Shown: positions 38,948-48,497, counted from the stretch's first letter. The stretch: DNA of 64,000 nt from Shinella daejeonensis (GCF_024281235.1 NZ_JAHWXY010000002.1:620001-684000); one strand, 5' to 3'. Numbers and translations: made by a program. The notes: generated from the letters alone by a model not told the origin.

Positions 38948-39772
38948 TCAGATCAGACCGTAGAAGCGCAGGCCATTGGTCTCCATGATCGCCTGCATGT
39001 CATCCGCGCCGAAACGTTCGCCGAGCAATGTGCGCGCCAAGCCGACCACCTCGCAATGGGTGGCCATGAGCGTGCAGACCGGCCAGTCCGAACCGAAGAC
39101 CAGACGCTGCGGACCGAAGAGCGTCGCCACATGGTCCACGAAGGGCCGGATCCGTTCGGCGGACCAATCGTCGCCCGCCTCCGTGACGAGGCCCGAAATC
39201 TTGCAATACAGGCCCGGCATGGCGGCCAGCGCCGCCATGCCGTCGCGCCATTCCGGCGTCATCGGCGCCCGCATGTCGGGCTTGGAAATATGATCGATGA
39301 TGGCGTGCAGGTCCGGGATCGCCCGCACCGTCTCCACGATCGCCGGCAGGTGACGGGGGAAGGACAGGATATCGAAGGGAATGCGCCGGCGCGCCACCAG
39401 CCCCAGCGACGCGCGAAACCGTGGATCGGCGATCATCGCCGGAGGGTGATCCTGGAGCATCGGCCGGAGCCCGACCCATTTCGGTTGCGCGGCATAATGG
39501 TCGAGACGCGCCGGAAAATCCGCCTTCAGCATATCGAGCCATCCCACCACCCCGGCGACGAAAGGCGTTGACGCGGCAATCTCCAGCAGGAAATCCGTTT
39601 CCGCCTCGGTCTCGGCCGCCTGCACCGCTATGGTGCGGGTGATCCCGGCCGCCTGCATCAGGGGCGCCAGATCCGCCGGTCCGAAATCGCGAAACAGCGG
39701 CTCCACCTCCGATGTCAACCAGCCGTAGTCGCCGCGTGCGACCTGCCAGAAATGTTGATGCGCATCCAGCAT
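38948..39772 (-). CDS. Amidohydrolase-2 family hydrolase, lactonase-like
   Basis: A 274-residue TIM-barrel metal hydrolase. It starts with LDAHQHFW (HxH metal motif) and ends with VFGSDWPVC, holding the barrel-end aspartate; HAIIDHISKPD is the middle motif. Closest in style to L-fucono/L-rhamnono-lactonases and 2-pyrone-4,6-dicarboxylate hydrolases. It stands alone between a convergent transporter operon and a divergent osmoprotectant operon, so its substrate cannot be inferred from neighbours. A 14-bp palindrome CGGCTTGCAAGCCG at 38930 separates it from the ATPase gene. Confidence 0.85.
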   Translation of the reverse strand: MLDAHQHFWQVARGDYGWLTSEVEPLFRDFGPADLAPLMQAAGITRTIAVQAAETEAETDFLLEIAASTPFVAGVVGWLDMLKADFPARLDHYAAQPKWVGLRPMLQDHPPAMIADPRFRASLGLVARRRIPFDILSFPRHLPAIVETVRAIPDLHAIIDHISKPDMRAPMTPEWRDGMAALAAMPGLYCKISGLVTEAGDDWSAERIRPFVDHVATLFGPQRLVFGSDWPVCTLMATHCEVVGLARTLLGERFGADDMQAIMETNGLRFYGLI

Positions 39773-40124
39773 ATTCCGCCCCCTGCCCTGCGTGAGGCGT
39801 CTTGCGCCCCGTCGGATCCAGCCGGATCATAGCCGGCAGGTCGCGACAGGCAATCCGGCGACAAAGAATGCCCTCTCCAGTCTGTAAGGATTGAAATTCC
39901 TTAATATGCCGGGAAAAGCGCGGAATATCGGAAATTTTGAAGAAACTATGGACTTCAACGGTTGTTTGTTCTAATCAATGGCCAAAATGCGACTAGATAT
40001 CGTATTTGCGAAGCATCCGCTTGGCAATCGACGACAGTCCTTTTTCACCCGGTGCGGTGAAATTTCCTGTCCGTGACAAACAGAATGAAGGAGAGAGCCC
40101 GCGTTCCCGGCCGGGCCCGACAAT
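39773..40124. other. 352-base divergent intergenic region
   Basis: Lies between the amidohydrolase and the ProV-like gene, which face apart. The right two thirds (about 39886-40015) is AT-rich against the surroundings and holds an inverted repeat TAAGGA, 7 bases, TCCTTA at 39885-39903. No convincing open frame was found and no clear -35/-10 pair was settled on. It should carry both promoters. Confidence 0.6.
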
Positions 40125-41357
40125 ATGGCTTTTGCGACTGAAAGTGACCCGTTGAACACCGAACGTCCGGTCAAGATCAGTATCAGGAATGTTTTCAAGA
40201 TCTTCGGAGACCGGCCCGAACGGGCTCTCGACCTGCTGAAGGCAGGCAAGACCAAGGCCGAAATCCATGCGGCCACCGGCTGCTCGATCGGCGTCGACGA
40301 CGCCAGCTTCGATATCCGCGCCGGCGAGATCTTCATCATCATGGGTTTGTCGGGCTCGGGGAAATCCACGATGCTCCGGCTGCTGAATCGTCTGATCGAA
40401 CCCACGTCGGGCGAAATCGAAATCGACGGCAGCAAGGTGACCACCATGTCGCGCGACGCACTGATCGCCCTGCGCCGGCGTGATATCAGCATGGTCTTCC
40501 AGTCGTTCGCCCTGCTGCCGAACCGCAACGTGATCGACAATGCGGCCTTCGGCCTCGAAGTCGCCGGTGTCGGCGAGGCCGACCGCAAGCGCCGCGCGCG
40601 CGACGCGCTGAAAGCGGTCGGGCTTGAAGGCTATGACAACAGCCGCACCGACGAACTGTCCGGGGGCATGAAGCAGCGCGTGGGGCTTGCCCGCGCTCTG
40701 GCCGCCGAACCGAGCATCCTGCTGATGGACGAGGCCTTCTCTGCGCTCGATCCGCTCATCCGCACCGAGATGCAGGACGAACTGGTCCGGCTTCAGGCCG
40801 ACCGCAGCCGGACGATCGTCTTCGTCAGCCACGATCTCGACGAGGCGATGCGCATCGGCGACCGCATCTGCATCATGCAGAACGGCAAGGTCGTGCAGGT
40901 CGGCACGCCGGACGAGATCGTATTGCAGCCGGCCAATGACTATGTCCGCTCGTTTTTCCGCAATGTGGATGTCTCGCAGGTCTTCCGCGCCGGCGACATC
41001 GCCCGCAAGACGCAGGTCACCCTCATCGAGCGGCAAGGCGTTTCCACCGCTGCGGCGCTGGAACGCATGGAGCACTTCGACCGCGACGTCGCCATCATCA
41101 TCGGCCGCGACAAGCGCTATCACGGCATGGTCAGCCGCACGTCGCTGATCGAGACGGCGCGGGCCGGCGGCTCCGACCCCTATAGGCGAGCCTTTCTATC
41201 CGACATCGAACCGATTCCGGCATCCGAAAGCCTGTCGAACGTGCTGGGCAGGGTCGCTTCCAGCCCCTGGCCGGTTCCGGTCGTCGACGACGACCACCGC
41301 TACGTCGGTTCCATCAGCAAGTCCACGCTTCTCGAAACGCTCGATCGTACAAGCTGA
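40125..41357 (+). CDS. Quaternary-amine ABC transporter ATPase with CBS domains (ProV/ChoV-like)
   Basis: A 410-residue ATPase that drives uptake of betaine, choline or related osmolytes. Residues about 15-275 hold the ProV-type domain ([19 protein letters not shown] leader, Walker [10 protein letters not shown], signature [12 protein letters not shown]). The C-terminus, from about residue 290, has two CBS units ([20 protein letters not shown] and [15 protein letters not shown]), which in OpuA-type transporters sense ionic strength. A possible later TTG start exists at 40152; neither has a strong ribosome site. First gene of a V-W-X order operon. Confidence 0.9.
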   Translation: MAFATESDPLNTERPVKISIRNVFKIFGDRPERALDLLKAGKTKAEIHAATGCSIGVDDASFDIRAGEIFIIMGLSGSGKSTMLRLLNRLIEPTSGEIEIDGSKVTTMSRDALIALRRRDISMVFQSFALLPNRNVIDNAAFGLEVAGVGEADRKRRARDALKAVGLEGYDNSRTDELSGGMKQRVGLARALAAEPSILLMDEAFSALDPLIRTEMQDELVRLQADRSRTIVFVSHDLDEAMRIGDRICIMQNGKVVQVGTPDEIVLQPANDYVRSFFRNVDVSQVFRAGDIARKTQVTLIERQGVSTAAALERMEHFDRDVAIIIGRDKRYHGMVSRTSLIETARAGGSDPYRRAFLSDIEPIPASESLSNVLGRVASSPWPVPVVDDDHRYVGSISKSTLLETLDRTS

Positions 41358-41379
41358 CCCAGACGCCCGGAGATTTTTC

Positions 41380-42264
41380 ATGACATTCGATCTCGGTGAC
41401 GGCGTCGACGCCGTCGTCAATTATATCCTCGACAATTTCGCGCCGCTTCTGGACGCCGTAGCCGCAGGCATCGGCACGGTCACCAATGGCATCCAGGCCT
41501 CGCTTCTCGCGATGCCGATGCTCGTAGGCCTCGCCATCCTCGTGCTTCTGTCGCTTTGGCGGGTCGGTTTCGGCTTCGCCGTCTTCACCGGCCTTTCCCT
41601 CTGGCTGGTCGAGCATATGGGCCTGTGGTCGGCGATGATGGAGACATTGTCGCTGGTCCTTGCCTCCACGCTGGTCGCCGGGGTGATCGGCCTGCCGCTC
41701 GGCATCGCGATGGCCCGCAGCGACCGCGTGGCGGCCGTCGTGCGGCCGGTGCTCGACCTGATGCAGACCATGCCCGCCTTCGTCTATCTGATTCCGGCGG
41801 CGATGTTCTTCGGGCTCGGAGCCGTTCCCGGCACCATCGCCACCGTCATCTTCTCGATGCCGCCGGTGGTGCGCCTCACCAATCTCGGTATCCGGCAGGT
41901 CCATGCCGAATTCGTGGAGGCCGGCAACGCCTTCGGCTGCACGGCGTCGCAGCTTCTCTTCAAGGTGCAACTGCCCAACGCCATGCCCTCGATCATGGCC
42001 GGGATCAACCAGACGATCATGCTGTCGCTGTCGATGGTGGTCATCGCCTCGATGATCGGCGCCGGCGGTCTCGGCAACACCGTCCTGACCGGCATCCAGC
42101 GTCTCGACGTCGGCACCGGCTTCGAAGGCGGCATCGCCGTCGTCATTCTCGCGGTGATCCTCGACAGGATCACCCAGAGCCTCGGAAAGGAGCGCGCTGG
42201 TGTCTGGCGCCTTCCCTTCCGCCGGACAGCGCGGCCGGAGGCGGCTTCCACCGCGACGGCCTGA
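41380..42264 (+). CDS. Quaternary-amine ABC transporter permease (ProW/ChoW-like)
   Basis: A 294-residue permease with an N-terminal soluble helix, about six membrane segments and the EAA loop [48 protein letters not shown] is highly characteristic of the ProW family. Starts 22 bases after the ATPase gene. Confidence 0.93.
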   Translation: MTFDLGDGVDAVVNYILDNFAPLLDAVAAGIGTVTNGIQASLLAMPMLVGLAILVLLSLWRVGFGFAVFTGLSLWLVEHMGLWSAMMETLSLVLASTLVAGVIGLPLGIAMARSDRVAAVVRPVLDLMQTMPAFVYLIPAAMFFGLGAVPGTIATVIFSMPPVVRLTNLGIRQVHAEFVEAGNAFGCTASQLLFKVQLPNAMPSIMAGINQTIMLSLSMVVIASMIGAGGLGNTVLTGIQRLDVGTGFEGGIAVVILAVILDRITQSLGKERAGVWRLPFRRTARPEAASTATA

Positions 42265-42334
42265 GCCGTCGCCGCGCTGAAAGATGGCCGCCCTTGCCGG
42301 CGGCCGAATGCGAACCTTCAAAAAAGGAGCAGAA

Positions 42335-43204
42335 ATGTTCAAGACACTCGTTACCATGGGCCTTGCCGCCGGAATCTTCACCGGCGCCTTCGGCGCGGCG
42401 CAAGCTGAAACACCGGTGAAGCTCGGCTGGGCCGCCTGGTCGGACGCCGAATTCGTGACCAAGCTTGCCGCAAAGCTCATCGAGGACGAATTCGGCCAGG
42501 ACGTGGAACTGGTCCAGACCGACGTGGCCCCGCTCTATCAGGGCGTGAGCCGCGGCGATCTCGACGCCATGATGATGGCCTGGCTGCCGGCCACCCACGC
42601 GGACTATTACGCCAAGGTGAAGGACAAGGTCACGACGCTCGGCACGGTCTACGACGGCGCCAAGCTCGGCTGGGTCGTTCCGACATATATTCCGGAAGAC
42701 GCTATCGCCTCCATCGAGGACCTGAAGAAGGACGAGGTGAAGGAGAAGCTCAAGGGCCGGATCGAAGGCATCGATCCCGGAGCGGGCCTGACGCGCCTGT
42801 CCGAAACGGCCGTCGAGGATTACGGCCTGGACGGCTACAAGCTCCAGATCTCCAGCGAAGCCGGCATGCTGACGACCGTCGATCGGGCCGTCCGCAACGA
42901 GGGCTGGTTCGTGGCGACCGCCTGGAGCCCCCACTGGATGTTCGGGAAATACGAGCTGCGTTATCTCGACGACCCGAAGGGCGCACTCGGCGAAGCCGAG
43001 CACGTCGACATTCTCGCGCGCAAGGACTTCGAGAAGGACAATCCGAAGGTCGCCGGTTTCCTCTCCCGCATGAAACTGCCGATCGCCGACCTGGAGGCGG
43101 CGATGTTCGTTGCCCAGGAAACCTCCTATGAGGCGGCCGTGGAGAAATACATCAAGGATCATCCGGACCAGATCAAGACTTGGGTCGGTTCCGGGGACGA
43201 ATGA
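42335..43204 (+). CDS. Quaternary-amine ABC transporter binding protein (OpuAC/ProX family)
   Basis: A 289-residue periplasmic protein with a signal peptide cut near residue 23 (AAQAE). KLGWAAWSDAEF, MMMAWLPATHADYYA and TAWSPHWMF provide the tryptophans expected for the aromatic cage that holds trimethylammonium groups. ATG 42335 has AAAGGAG upstream; the frame is open earlier without a signal peptide. Ligand is probably a betaine or choline; which one is undetermined. Confidence 0.92.
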   Translation: MFKTLVTMGLAAGIFTGAFGAAQAETPVKLGWAAWSDAEFVTKLAAKLIEDEFGQDVELVQTDVAPLYQGVSRGDLDAMMMAWLPATHADYYAKVKDKVTTLGTVYDGAKLGWVVPTYIPEDAIASIEDLKKDEVKEKLKGRIEGIDPGAGLTRLSETAVEDYGLDGYKLQISSEAGMLTTVDRAVRNEGWFVATAWSPHWMFGKYELRYLDDPKGALGEAEHVDILARKDFEKDNPKVAGFLSRMKLPIADLEAAMFVAQETSYEAAVEKYIKDHPDQIKTWVGSGDE

Positions 43205-43244
43205 GACCCCGGCCTTCCCCGGATCTCGGGAACCCGTCATGACA

Positions 43245-43287
43245 GATGATCTCCGCGGTCGGCAACGGCCGCGGAGATCGTCGTTTT
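43245..43287 (+). terminator. Terminator after the osmoprotectant importer
   Basis: Stem of 11 exact pairs, GATCTCCGCGG / CCGCGGAGATC (43248-43258 and 43269-43279), extendable by three pairs including one G-T, with a 10-base loop, followed by TTTTCT. It ends the ProVWX-like transcript. Confidence 0.7.
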
Positions 43288-43395
43288 CTGGATGTCTTCT
43301 CTGCCTTCCTCAAGCCTTCGCCGCGCATTCGTGTTAGGCAACGCCCAAGGTGGAAGATCTTGCCCTTTCCTGAATTCGACCGAACTGGAGACTGA

Positions 43396-44637
43396 ATGAT
43401 GATGTCGAACCTGACCGACCTGCATCCGCTGCTCGGCACCGTCGTTGCGCTGCTCATCCTGGCGCTGGCCGCCCTTTTCGCCAACTATGTGGTCAAGGCG
43501 CTGCTGGTGCGCATTCTCAACCGTGCTCTGTCCTTCACGGTCTTTGGCCGTGATCCCGAGCTTCGGCGGCATGGCTTCATCGAGAGGCTGGCGAACATCA
43601 TGCCGGCGCTGGTGGTTTCCGCCGGTATCGTTCTGGTTCCCAATCTGCCGGCGTTCGTCGTCGTCGTCGTCCAGAACGTCGCCCATGCCTTCATGATCCT
43701 GACGGCGGCCATGGCCATCAGCGCGGCCTTCAACGTCGTCGACACGATCTATCATCGCCGCCCGGAAGCGCGGTTGAAGCCGATCAAGGGCTATATCCAA
43801 GTCGTCAAGATCGCGATCTACGTGATCGCGGCGCTCCTGATGATCGCCACATTGATCGACAGGTCGCCGTTGATCCTGCTGTCCGGCCTCGGCGCGATGG
43901 CCGCCGTCCTCATCCTGGTGTTCCAGGATACACTTCTGTCGCTCGTCGCCGGCATCCAGATTTCCTCCACCGACATGGTCCGGGTCGGCGACTGGATCGA
44001 GATGCCCGGTCAGAACGCCGATGGAGACGTTATCGAGATCGCGCTTCACACCGTGAAGGTGCAGAATTTCGACAAGACCATCACGACGGTGCCGATCCGC
44101 AAACTGGTGACCGATCCTGTCAAGAACTGGCGCGGCATGCAGGAAACGGGCGGACGGCGGATCAAGCGCGCAATTCACCTCGACCAGACCAGCATCCGCT
44201 TCCTCACCTCGCAGGATCTTGAAAGGCTGACGGAGTTCGGCCTGCTCGAATCCTATCTCAAGGACAAGCAGGCGGAACTGGCGGAATGGAACGGCAAGCT
44301 TGGAGCGCGCGCCCGGATTGCCGCCAATACACGCCGGGCGACCAATATCGGCACGTTCCGCGCCTATGTGGAAGCCTATCTGCGCAATCATCCCGGGGTG
44401 CATAAGAACATGACGCTGCTGGTGCGCCAGCTTTCCCCGCAGCCCGACGGCCTGCCGCTCGAAGTCTATTGTTTTACGAACACCGTCACCTGGGCGCTCT
44501 ACGAGGGCATCCAGTCGGATATTTTCGATCACCTCTATTCGATCCTGCCGGAGTTCGGCTTGCGCGTCTTCCAGAACCCGAGCGGACGCGATCTCCAGTT
44601 TCTGTCGCAGGCGGGAACGGAAGCCAGCGAGCGGTAA
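43396..44637 (+). CDS. Mechanosensitive channel, MscS superfamily (YbdG/MscM-like)
   Basis: A 413-residue channel with about five membrane segments, then the MscS core (GLGAMAAVLILVFQDTLLSLVAGIQI, MVRVGDWIEMPGQNADGDVIEI, TVPIRKLVTDPVKNW) and a long soluble C-terminal domain. The extra insertion after the beta domain fits the YbdG group, which responds weakly to tension and helps in osmotic shock. It lies behind the betaine importer terminator, grouping uptake and release of solutes. Convergent with the next gene, nine bases apart. Confidence 0.9.
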   Translation: MMMSNLTDLHPLLGTVVALLILALAALFANYVVKALLVRILNRALSFTVFGRDPELRRHGFIERLANIMPALVVSAGIVLVPNLPAFVVVVVQNVAHAFMILTAAMAISAAFNVVDTIYHRRPEARLKPIKGYIQVVKIAIYVIAALLMIATLIDRSPLILLSGLGAMAAVLILVFQDTLLSLVAGIQISSTDMVRVGDWIEMPGQNADGDVIEIALHTVKVQNFDKTITTVPIRKLVTDPVKNWRGMQETGGRRIKRAIHLDQTSIRFLTSQDLERLTEFGLLESYLKDKQAELAEWNGKLGARARIAANTRRATNIGTFRAYVEAYLRNHPGVHKNMTLLVRQLSPQPDGLPLEVYCFTNTVTWALYEGIQSDIFDHLYSILPEFGLRVFQNPSGRDLQFLSQAGTEASER

Positions 44638-44646
44638 CTGACGCGG

Positions 44647-45762
44647 TCAGATAATCCCCCAGGCGCGAAAACGGCCGCGGCCGGTCAGTTCCCGCAGATT
44701 GAGTTCGGCGGCGAGCTTCAACGCTCCCTGCGGGGTGACCGACAGCGTCTCGGCGATCATGCCGGTCGTGACCAGTGGACGCGACAGCACCAGGTCGACC
44801 AGTTGCGGCAATTTCGACGATTGCCGACGGCCCTTGATACGATGCTGCATCTGCTGCCGGGCAAGAAGAAGCCTGTCGTTTTCCTTCAGCCCGGTTTCCG
44901 CGGCGGCGATCAGGGCTTCCACCGTGGCGAGAAGCCGCGCTGTCCTGTCCCGGTTTGCCCGATGCTTGCGCTCGATCTGCTTCAGCCCGAGATTGAAAGC
45001 GGGCAGGTGGCCGCCGGCAAGCCCGGCCTCGCGCAACAGGTCAGCGGCCAATAGACGGCCGAACCATGGCGCATGCTGGAAGACCTGAAGGTGGCTCCAG
45101 GCGTCGAGCGCCACGGCGGCGCGAAGAACCGGCGGCAGGTCCGTGGTCTCGCCGACCACCGTCCGCCAGGCGTCCAGTCTTTCATCCTCGTCCCAGTCCG
45201 GCTCATAAATCATCGGGTCACGCTCGCGCGGGCGTGGTCTTATATCCGGTCGAGAATTCCCCGCCAGAACCGCTTCACTGCGGGCGAGCAGCGCGTCCAC
45301 CGCCGCCAGATGTTCCCGCCAGGAACGATCGCCCTCCCGTTCTGCGGCGCTTTCCTCATTATCCGGTTTCTCATATATCGATACGCCTTTGGTCTCGAAG
45401 GGTATCTGCTCCGCCGCTTCTCCACCGCGCAGCTTGCGCAGCCCTTCGGCGCTTGCAGCCCATCCGGCAGGATGCGAAACGATCCGGCGACGGCTGCGGA
45501 GCACATCCATGGCGATCGCCAGTTCATGCGTCGGCGCGCGCACGCCCATGGCGGCGTCATGCAGGACAAGCTCTTCCATATGGACGAGTTCGCCGTCTAT
45601 CCACAACGAGGCGGCCGCATCGGCGAAATGGCTGCGCGAGATCCAGCCCTCGCCCACCGGCGACCAGCCTATACGCTCGTCGAGCCGTGTCAGGGCGGCA
45701 GTGGCCCGGCAGACAGCCGGAAACAGGGATTGGATGGGTAAGCTCGCGAGATCGTAACGCAT
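44647..45762 (-). CDS. DUF1612/HTH protein of rhizobial plasmids (RHE_PE00001-like)
   Basis: A 371-residue protein of a family seen mainly beside repABC on rhizobial plasmids. The N-terminal part (WSPVGEGWISRSHFADAAASLWIDGELVHMEELVLHD) is the DUF1612-like region, and the C-terminus (VLSRPLVTTGMIAETLSVTPQGALKLAAELNLRELTG) is a helix-turn-helix of the winged type. Function is not established; a DNA-binding regulator is likely. The middle (PRERDPMIYEPDWDEDERL) is charged. It lies downstream of repC on the same strand, with direct repeats just upstream of its start. Confidence 0.8.
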   Translation of the reverse strand: MRYDLASLPIQSLFPAVCRATAALTRLDERIGWSPVGEGWISRSHFADAAASLWIDGELVHMEELVLHDAAMGVRAPTHELAIAMDVLRSRRRIVSHPAGWAASAEGLRKLRGGEAAEQIPFETKGVSIYEKPDNEESAAEREGDRSWREHLAAVDALLARSEAVLAGNSRPDIRPRPRERDPMIYEPDWDEDERLDAWRTVVGETTDLPPVLRAAVALDAWSHLQVFQHAPWFGRLLAADLLREAGLAGGHLPAFNLGLKQIERKHRANRDRTARLLATVEALIAAAETGLKENDRLLLARQQMQHRIKGRRQSSKLPQLVDLVLSRPLVTTGMIAETLSVTPQGALKLAAELNLRELTGRGRFRAWGII

Positions 45763-45770
45763 TGATCTTC

Positions 45771-45796
45771 TTATAAAGCTTTTGCGTTATGAAAGC
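45771..45796. repeat. Direct repeats upstream of the DUF1612/HTH gene
   Basis: TTATAAAGC (45771) and TTATGAAAGC (45787) repeat with a 16-base period, nine bases before the gene's start on the minus strand, overlapping the only TATA-like stretch there. This could be an autoregulatory site (inference). Confidence 0.35.
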
Positions 45797-45876
45797 GATG
45801 GGTGCCTTGAGTTTCGCTACTCATACACTCCCTTTCGCTGCGAATTCCATATCGCAACGAGGAATATATGAAAGGA

Positions 45877-45896
45877 TCAGGGCCTGCATGCCCTGA
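45877..45896 (-). terminator. Hairpin downstream of repC
   Basis: TCAGGGC / GCCCTGA with a 6-base loop; read on the minus strand it is followed by TCCTTT. It lies 117 bases past the repC stop and may end the repABC transcript. The T-run is weak. Confidence 0.4.
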
Positions 45897-46001
45897 GAGG
45901 GAAACGCCCCTATATAGTCCATTTTTCAGCTTTCTCGTCAAGCCCGGAGAAGGTGCGGAGGCTTTTCCAGGTGTCTGGCTTCCTGGTGCGGCGGACTGAA
46001 G

Positions 46002-46017
46002 GTTGACGGCGGTCATG
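46002..46017. other. Degenerate parS-like site at the repC 3' end
   Basis: GTTGACGGCGGTCATG matches GTTNNCNGCNGNNAAC except in the last two bases and covers the repC stop codon. Confidence 0.4.
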
Positions 46018-47299
46018 CTGCCTGTGCCTCCCTTTGGCTCTGGGCTCTCGCCAGGGCTCTCAGCATGGGGCCGGGAGAGAACTGGTTGCGATATGCCCGA
46101 TGCGTCAGGTTTCGAAGATATCCGCCTGCGGAACGGATGTGCTCGGATCGTTCGAGAATACAGGCCATGACGGCGGCGGCATTTTTCGGACCAAGCACCT
46201 TGCAGGCCTGTTGATAGGCGTCCGGTTGAACCCCGAGCATCGATCGGATAACGGCGGCGGCGGACGAGAGGTCCTCCCAGCTTCGTATTCCGCCACCGGG
46301 ACCGAAGGGAGTGATTTCGGGGCAGGCTTGCAGGACCAGGGCGAGCGGATAGATCTCCGGCGAATGCAGGCTCTTGTGTGTTTCCTGGCTAATCAGCCGT
46401 TCAGGACGATCGTCTTGATATTCTGTTTGCGGGATACCTGAACGCTCTTCCGGAGCGGAAAGATGGCGCTTTTCATGGTCGTGCGAAATCGAGGCTTCAG
46501 AATCCTTATGAGATTCGGTATTTGAATTCTGTATGTGCCGCTCATTTTGACCGGCATTGCCGGTCACTTCCCGCGATTTTATCTGTTGTTCCAGACGGTT
46601 GATGATATCTGCGCGCAGATGCTGCAATCCGGTGAGCGCGGCGGTCAGATGATCGTTGAGGGGGACACGCGGCAGAGCATCGAGTACGGTCCGATAGACG
46701 GCCTCATAGGCATCCCAGTCGCCGGATAGCTGTTCTTCCCGGCCGGTCGCGATCAGCTTGACGATGTCGCGCCGGAGCAGAGTGACCCGTTCGCGCAAGG
46801 TCTGAAGCTGGCGGCGTTCGGCAGCGACGTCTGCGGCATGCTGAATGATCTCTTCGGCCCGGGCGAGCAGAGGCGAGAGGCAGAAGCCGAACGCCTCGCG
46901 GATGCCCCCCTGCCCGCTCTTGCGAGCGTAGCGCTTGCCATTGGGGCTGTCACGCCGCAGGATCAGGCCGGCCTCTACGAGCGCGGCCAGATGCCGGCGC
47001 AGCGTTGCTTCCGCCATGCCATGCGTGCGCAGCGAGAGCTGCGCATTCGAGGGGAAGACGACCAGCGGATCTTCCGCGCAAAGCTCGGTCTTGGGGTAGA
47101 AGCTGATCAAGGCGTTCAGCACGGCCAGCGAGCGGTCGCTGACCCCCAGTCGGCTGCGGCCTTCGCAAAGCGATCGATAGAGTTTCCATTTGTCGACGCA
47201 CGTTTCCGGTGCGATATCGCGGGCGATTGCCTGGCTTGCCAAGAGGCCAAGCGTCATCGTCCGCCGCCCGAAGGGCGTCGTCACACGTCCGATATCCAT
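46013..47299 (-). CDS. repC: Replication initiator RepC
   Basis: The 428-residue initiator of repABC replicons; in this family the origin lies within the repC coding sequence and RepC acts in cis. The N-terminus VTTPFGRRTMTLGLLASQ and MAEATLRRHLAALVEAGLILRRDSPNGKRYA (winged helix) are typical. ATG 47299 is preferred to a GTG at 47308 because GAAGG lies at the right distance and most RepC proteins begin just before VTTPFGRR. A hydrophilic, AT-richer section around 46440-46560 is a reasonable place for the origin (inference). Confidence 0.95.
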   Translation of the reverse strand: MDIGRVTTPFGRRTMTLGLLASQAIARDIAPETCVDKWKLYRSLCEGRSRLGVSDRSLAVLNALISFYPKTELCAEDPLVVFPSNAQLSLRTHGMAEATLRRHLAALVEAGLILRRDSPNGKRYARKSGQGGIREAFGFCLSPLLARAEEIIQHAADVAAERRQLQTLRERVTLLRRDIVKLIATGREEQLSGDWDAYEAVYRTVLDALPRVPLNDHLTAALTGLQHLRADIINRLEQQIKSREVTGNAGQNERHIQNSNTESHKDSEASISHDHEKRHLSAPEERSGIPQTEYQDDRPERLISQETHKSLHSPEIYPLALVLQACPEITPFGPGGGIRSWEDLSSAAAVIRSMLGVQPDAYQQACKVLGPKNAAAVMACILERSEHIRSAGGYLRNLTHRAYRNQFSPGPMLRALARAQSQREAQAA

Positions 47300-47391
47300 G
47301 TCCTTCACCTTTTCGAAGGCAAAAGAGGTCCCATCACCGAAACCGGTGTCGAAAACGCTTGACTGTGATTCGGGGAAGTGCGATTCTCAGG

Positions 47392-47450
47392 CTGCTAAAC
47401 GATGAGAAGGGCTTCCGCGACGGTAACGTTGAGGGGGCCTTTTTCTTTTG
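47392..47450 (+). ncRNA. Probable antisense RNA between repB and repC (inc-alpha type)
   Basis: repABC operons encode a short counter-transcribed RNA that represses repC. Here, opposite to repABC, TTGACT (47359) and GATTCT (47382) are 17 bases apart, and a GC-rich stem built on AAGG...CCTT from about 47407 ends in TTTTTCTTTT (47441-47450). This predicts an RNA of about 55-60 bases. Start and length are estimates; the location is the expected one. Confidence 0.5.
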
Positions 47451-47454
47451 CGGT

Positions 47455-48495
47455 TCAGTCTCCTGTTTCTGATTGTTGTTCCGTCTCGAACGCCTCATAG
47501 AGGCGATCCAGATTCCGGGTGATATAAGCGCCGAAGGCGGAGGCTTCCGCAGCCTTCAGGGCAATGGTGTAATTGCGGCCGGTGTCCTTGATGCTGGCGC
47601 GGATCGCGCCGCTCGGGCCCTGCCATTCCGAAGCGGGGGCGGGCTGCTTTTCGACCGGGGCGGCGGTGCCGCGAGCAAGATGGCTGCTGAGCAGGCCGAA
47701 CCGCTCGTCCGGTGATTTCCCTTGAATGCGCTCTCGGGCGAGGAAGAGAAGGGCGCGCTCCTCGCTCTCGTCATCGTCGAAGCGGATCGAAAGTTCATGC
47801 CAGCGGTCCCGGCCGATCGAAAGAGCCGGGCCGAGGGCCGTCATTACGGACCCCGGAATGCGGTTCACGACCGACAGCATCTTTGAAACGGTCGTCTTGT
47901 CGGCGCTCAGCGCGGCCATGATGGTTTCCCGGTCGAAACCGCGTGCTTCCAGCTCCCCGGCAAACGTTGCGCGTTCGAGAAACGAAAGGTCGGCGCGGGC
48001 GCTGTTTTCCTGCCCTTGCGCGATGACGTGATCGCGATCGCTCAGTTTCTTGACGACGGCGCGAACCGGTATGCCGAGCAGCTGGGCGGCCTTGGCGCGA
48101 CGGTGTCCGAAGGCGATCTGATAGACGCCTTCCTTTTCCGGATGGGGGCGGACGAGAATGGGGGAATCCTGCCCCCTCACCCGGATCGCCTCGACCAGCT
48201 CCTGGAATTGTTCATCGGAATGAACGAGCCGGTCGGAAATGAAGGATTCCTCGATCTGGCTGGGCTCCAGCTCGATGACGGCTTCGCCGGCCGTCAGTCT
48301 GGCCTCGATTTCGCGTGCGGCGTCGGCGCGGGCAGCGAGCGCATCGATACTGCGGGTAACGGCCCCCAGCGCCCCGATGCCCTTGTAGGTAAGCGGTGCG
48401 CGTTGAGAGGACGCCTCTGGCGATGGCGGGTTTACTGCGGTCAACCTGTCCTTGGAAGGGTCCATCAAGCTGGAGAGAACGTTCTTTCGTGCCAT
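47455..48495 (-). CDS. repB: Partition protein RepB (ParB family)
   Basis: A 346-residue DNA-binding partition protein. RVRGQDSPILVRPHPEKEGVYQIAFGHRRAKAA is the ParB CTP-binding region with the GHRR motif, and RATFAGELEARGFDRETIMAALSADKTTVSKMLSVV is the helix-turn-helix. ATG 48495, two bases after the repA stop, gives the usual MARKN start; an ATG at 48510 would overlap repA. A parS-like palindrome lies inside its first codons (48430). Confidence 0.95.
   Translation of the reverse strand: MARKNVLSSLMDPSKDRLTAVNPPSPEASSQRAPLTYKGIGALGAVTRSIDALAARADAAREIEARLTAGEAVIELEPSQIEESFISDRLVHSDEQFQELVEAIRVRGQDSPILVRPHPEKEGVYQIAFGHRRAKAAQLLGIPVRAVVKKLSDRDHVIAQGQENSARADLSFLERATFAGELEARGFDRETIMAALSADKTTVSKMLSVVNRIPGSVMTALGPALSIGRDRWHELSIRFDDDESEERALLFLARERIQGKSPDERFGLLSSHLARGTAAPVEKQPAPASEWQGPSGAIRASIKDTGRNYTIALKAAEASAFGAYITRNLDRLYEAFETEQQSETGD
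48430..48445. other. parS-like palindrome inside repB
   Basis: GTTTACTGCGGTCAAC fits the rhizobial partition consensus GTTNNCNGCNGNNAAC at every fixed position. It lies in the 5' part of repB, encoding the residues TAVN. Confidence 0.6.
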
Positions 48496-48497
48496 GG

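Noticed and set aside
45771-46016. Possible 81-codon minus-strand gene between repC and the DUF1612 gene
   Set aside because: It runs through a hairpin and the parS-like site, has no family match that I recognise and no ribosome site; more likely untranslated leader.
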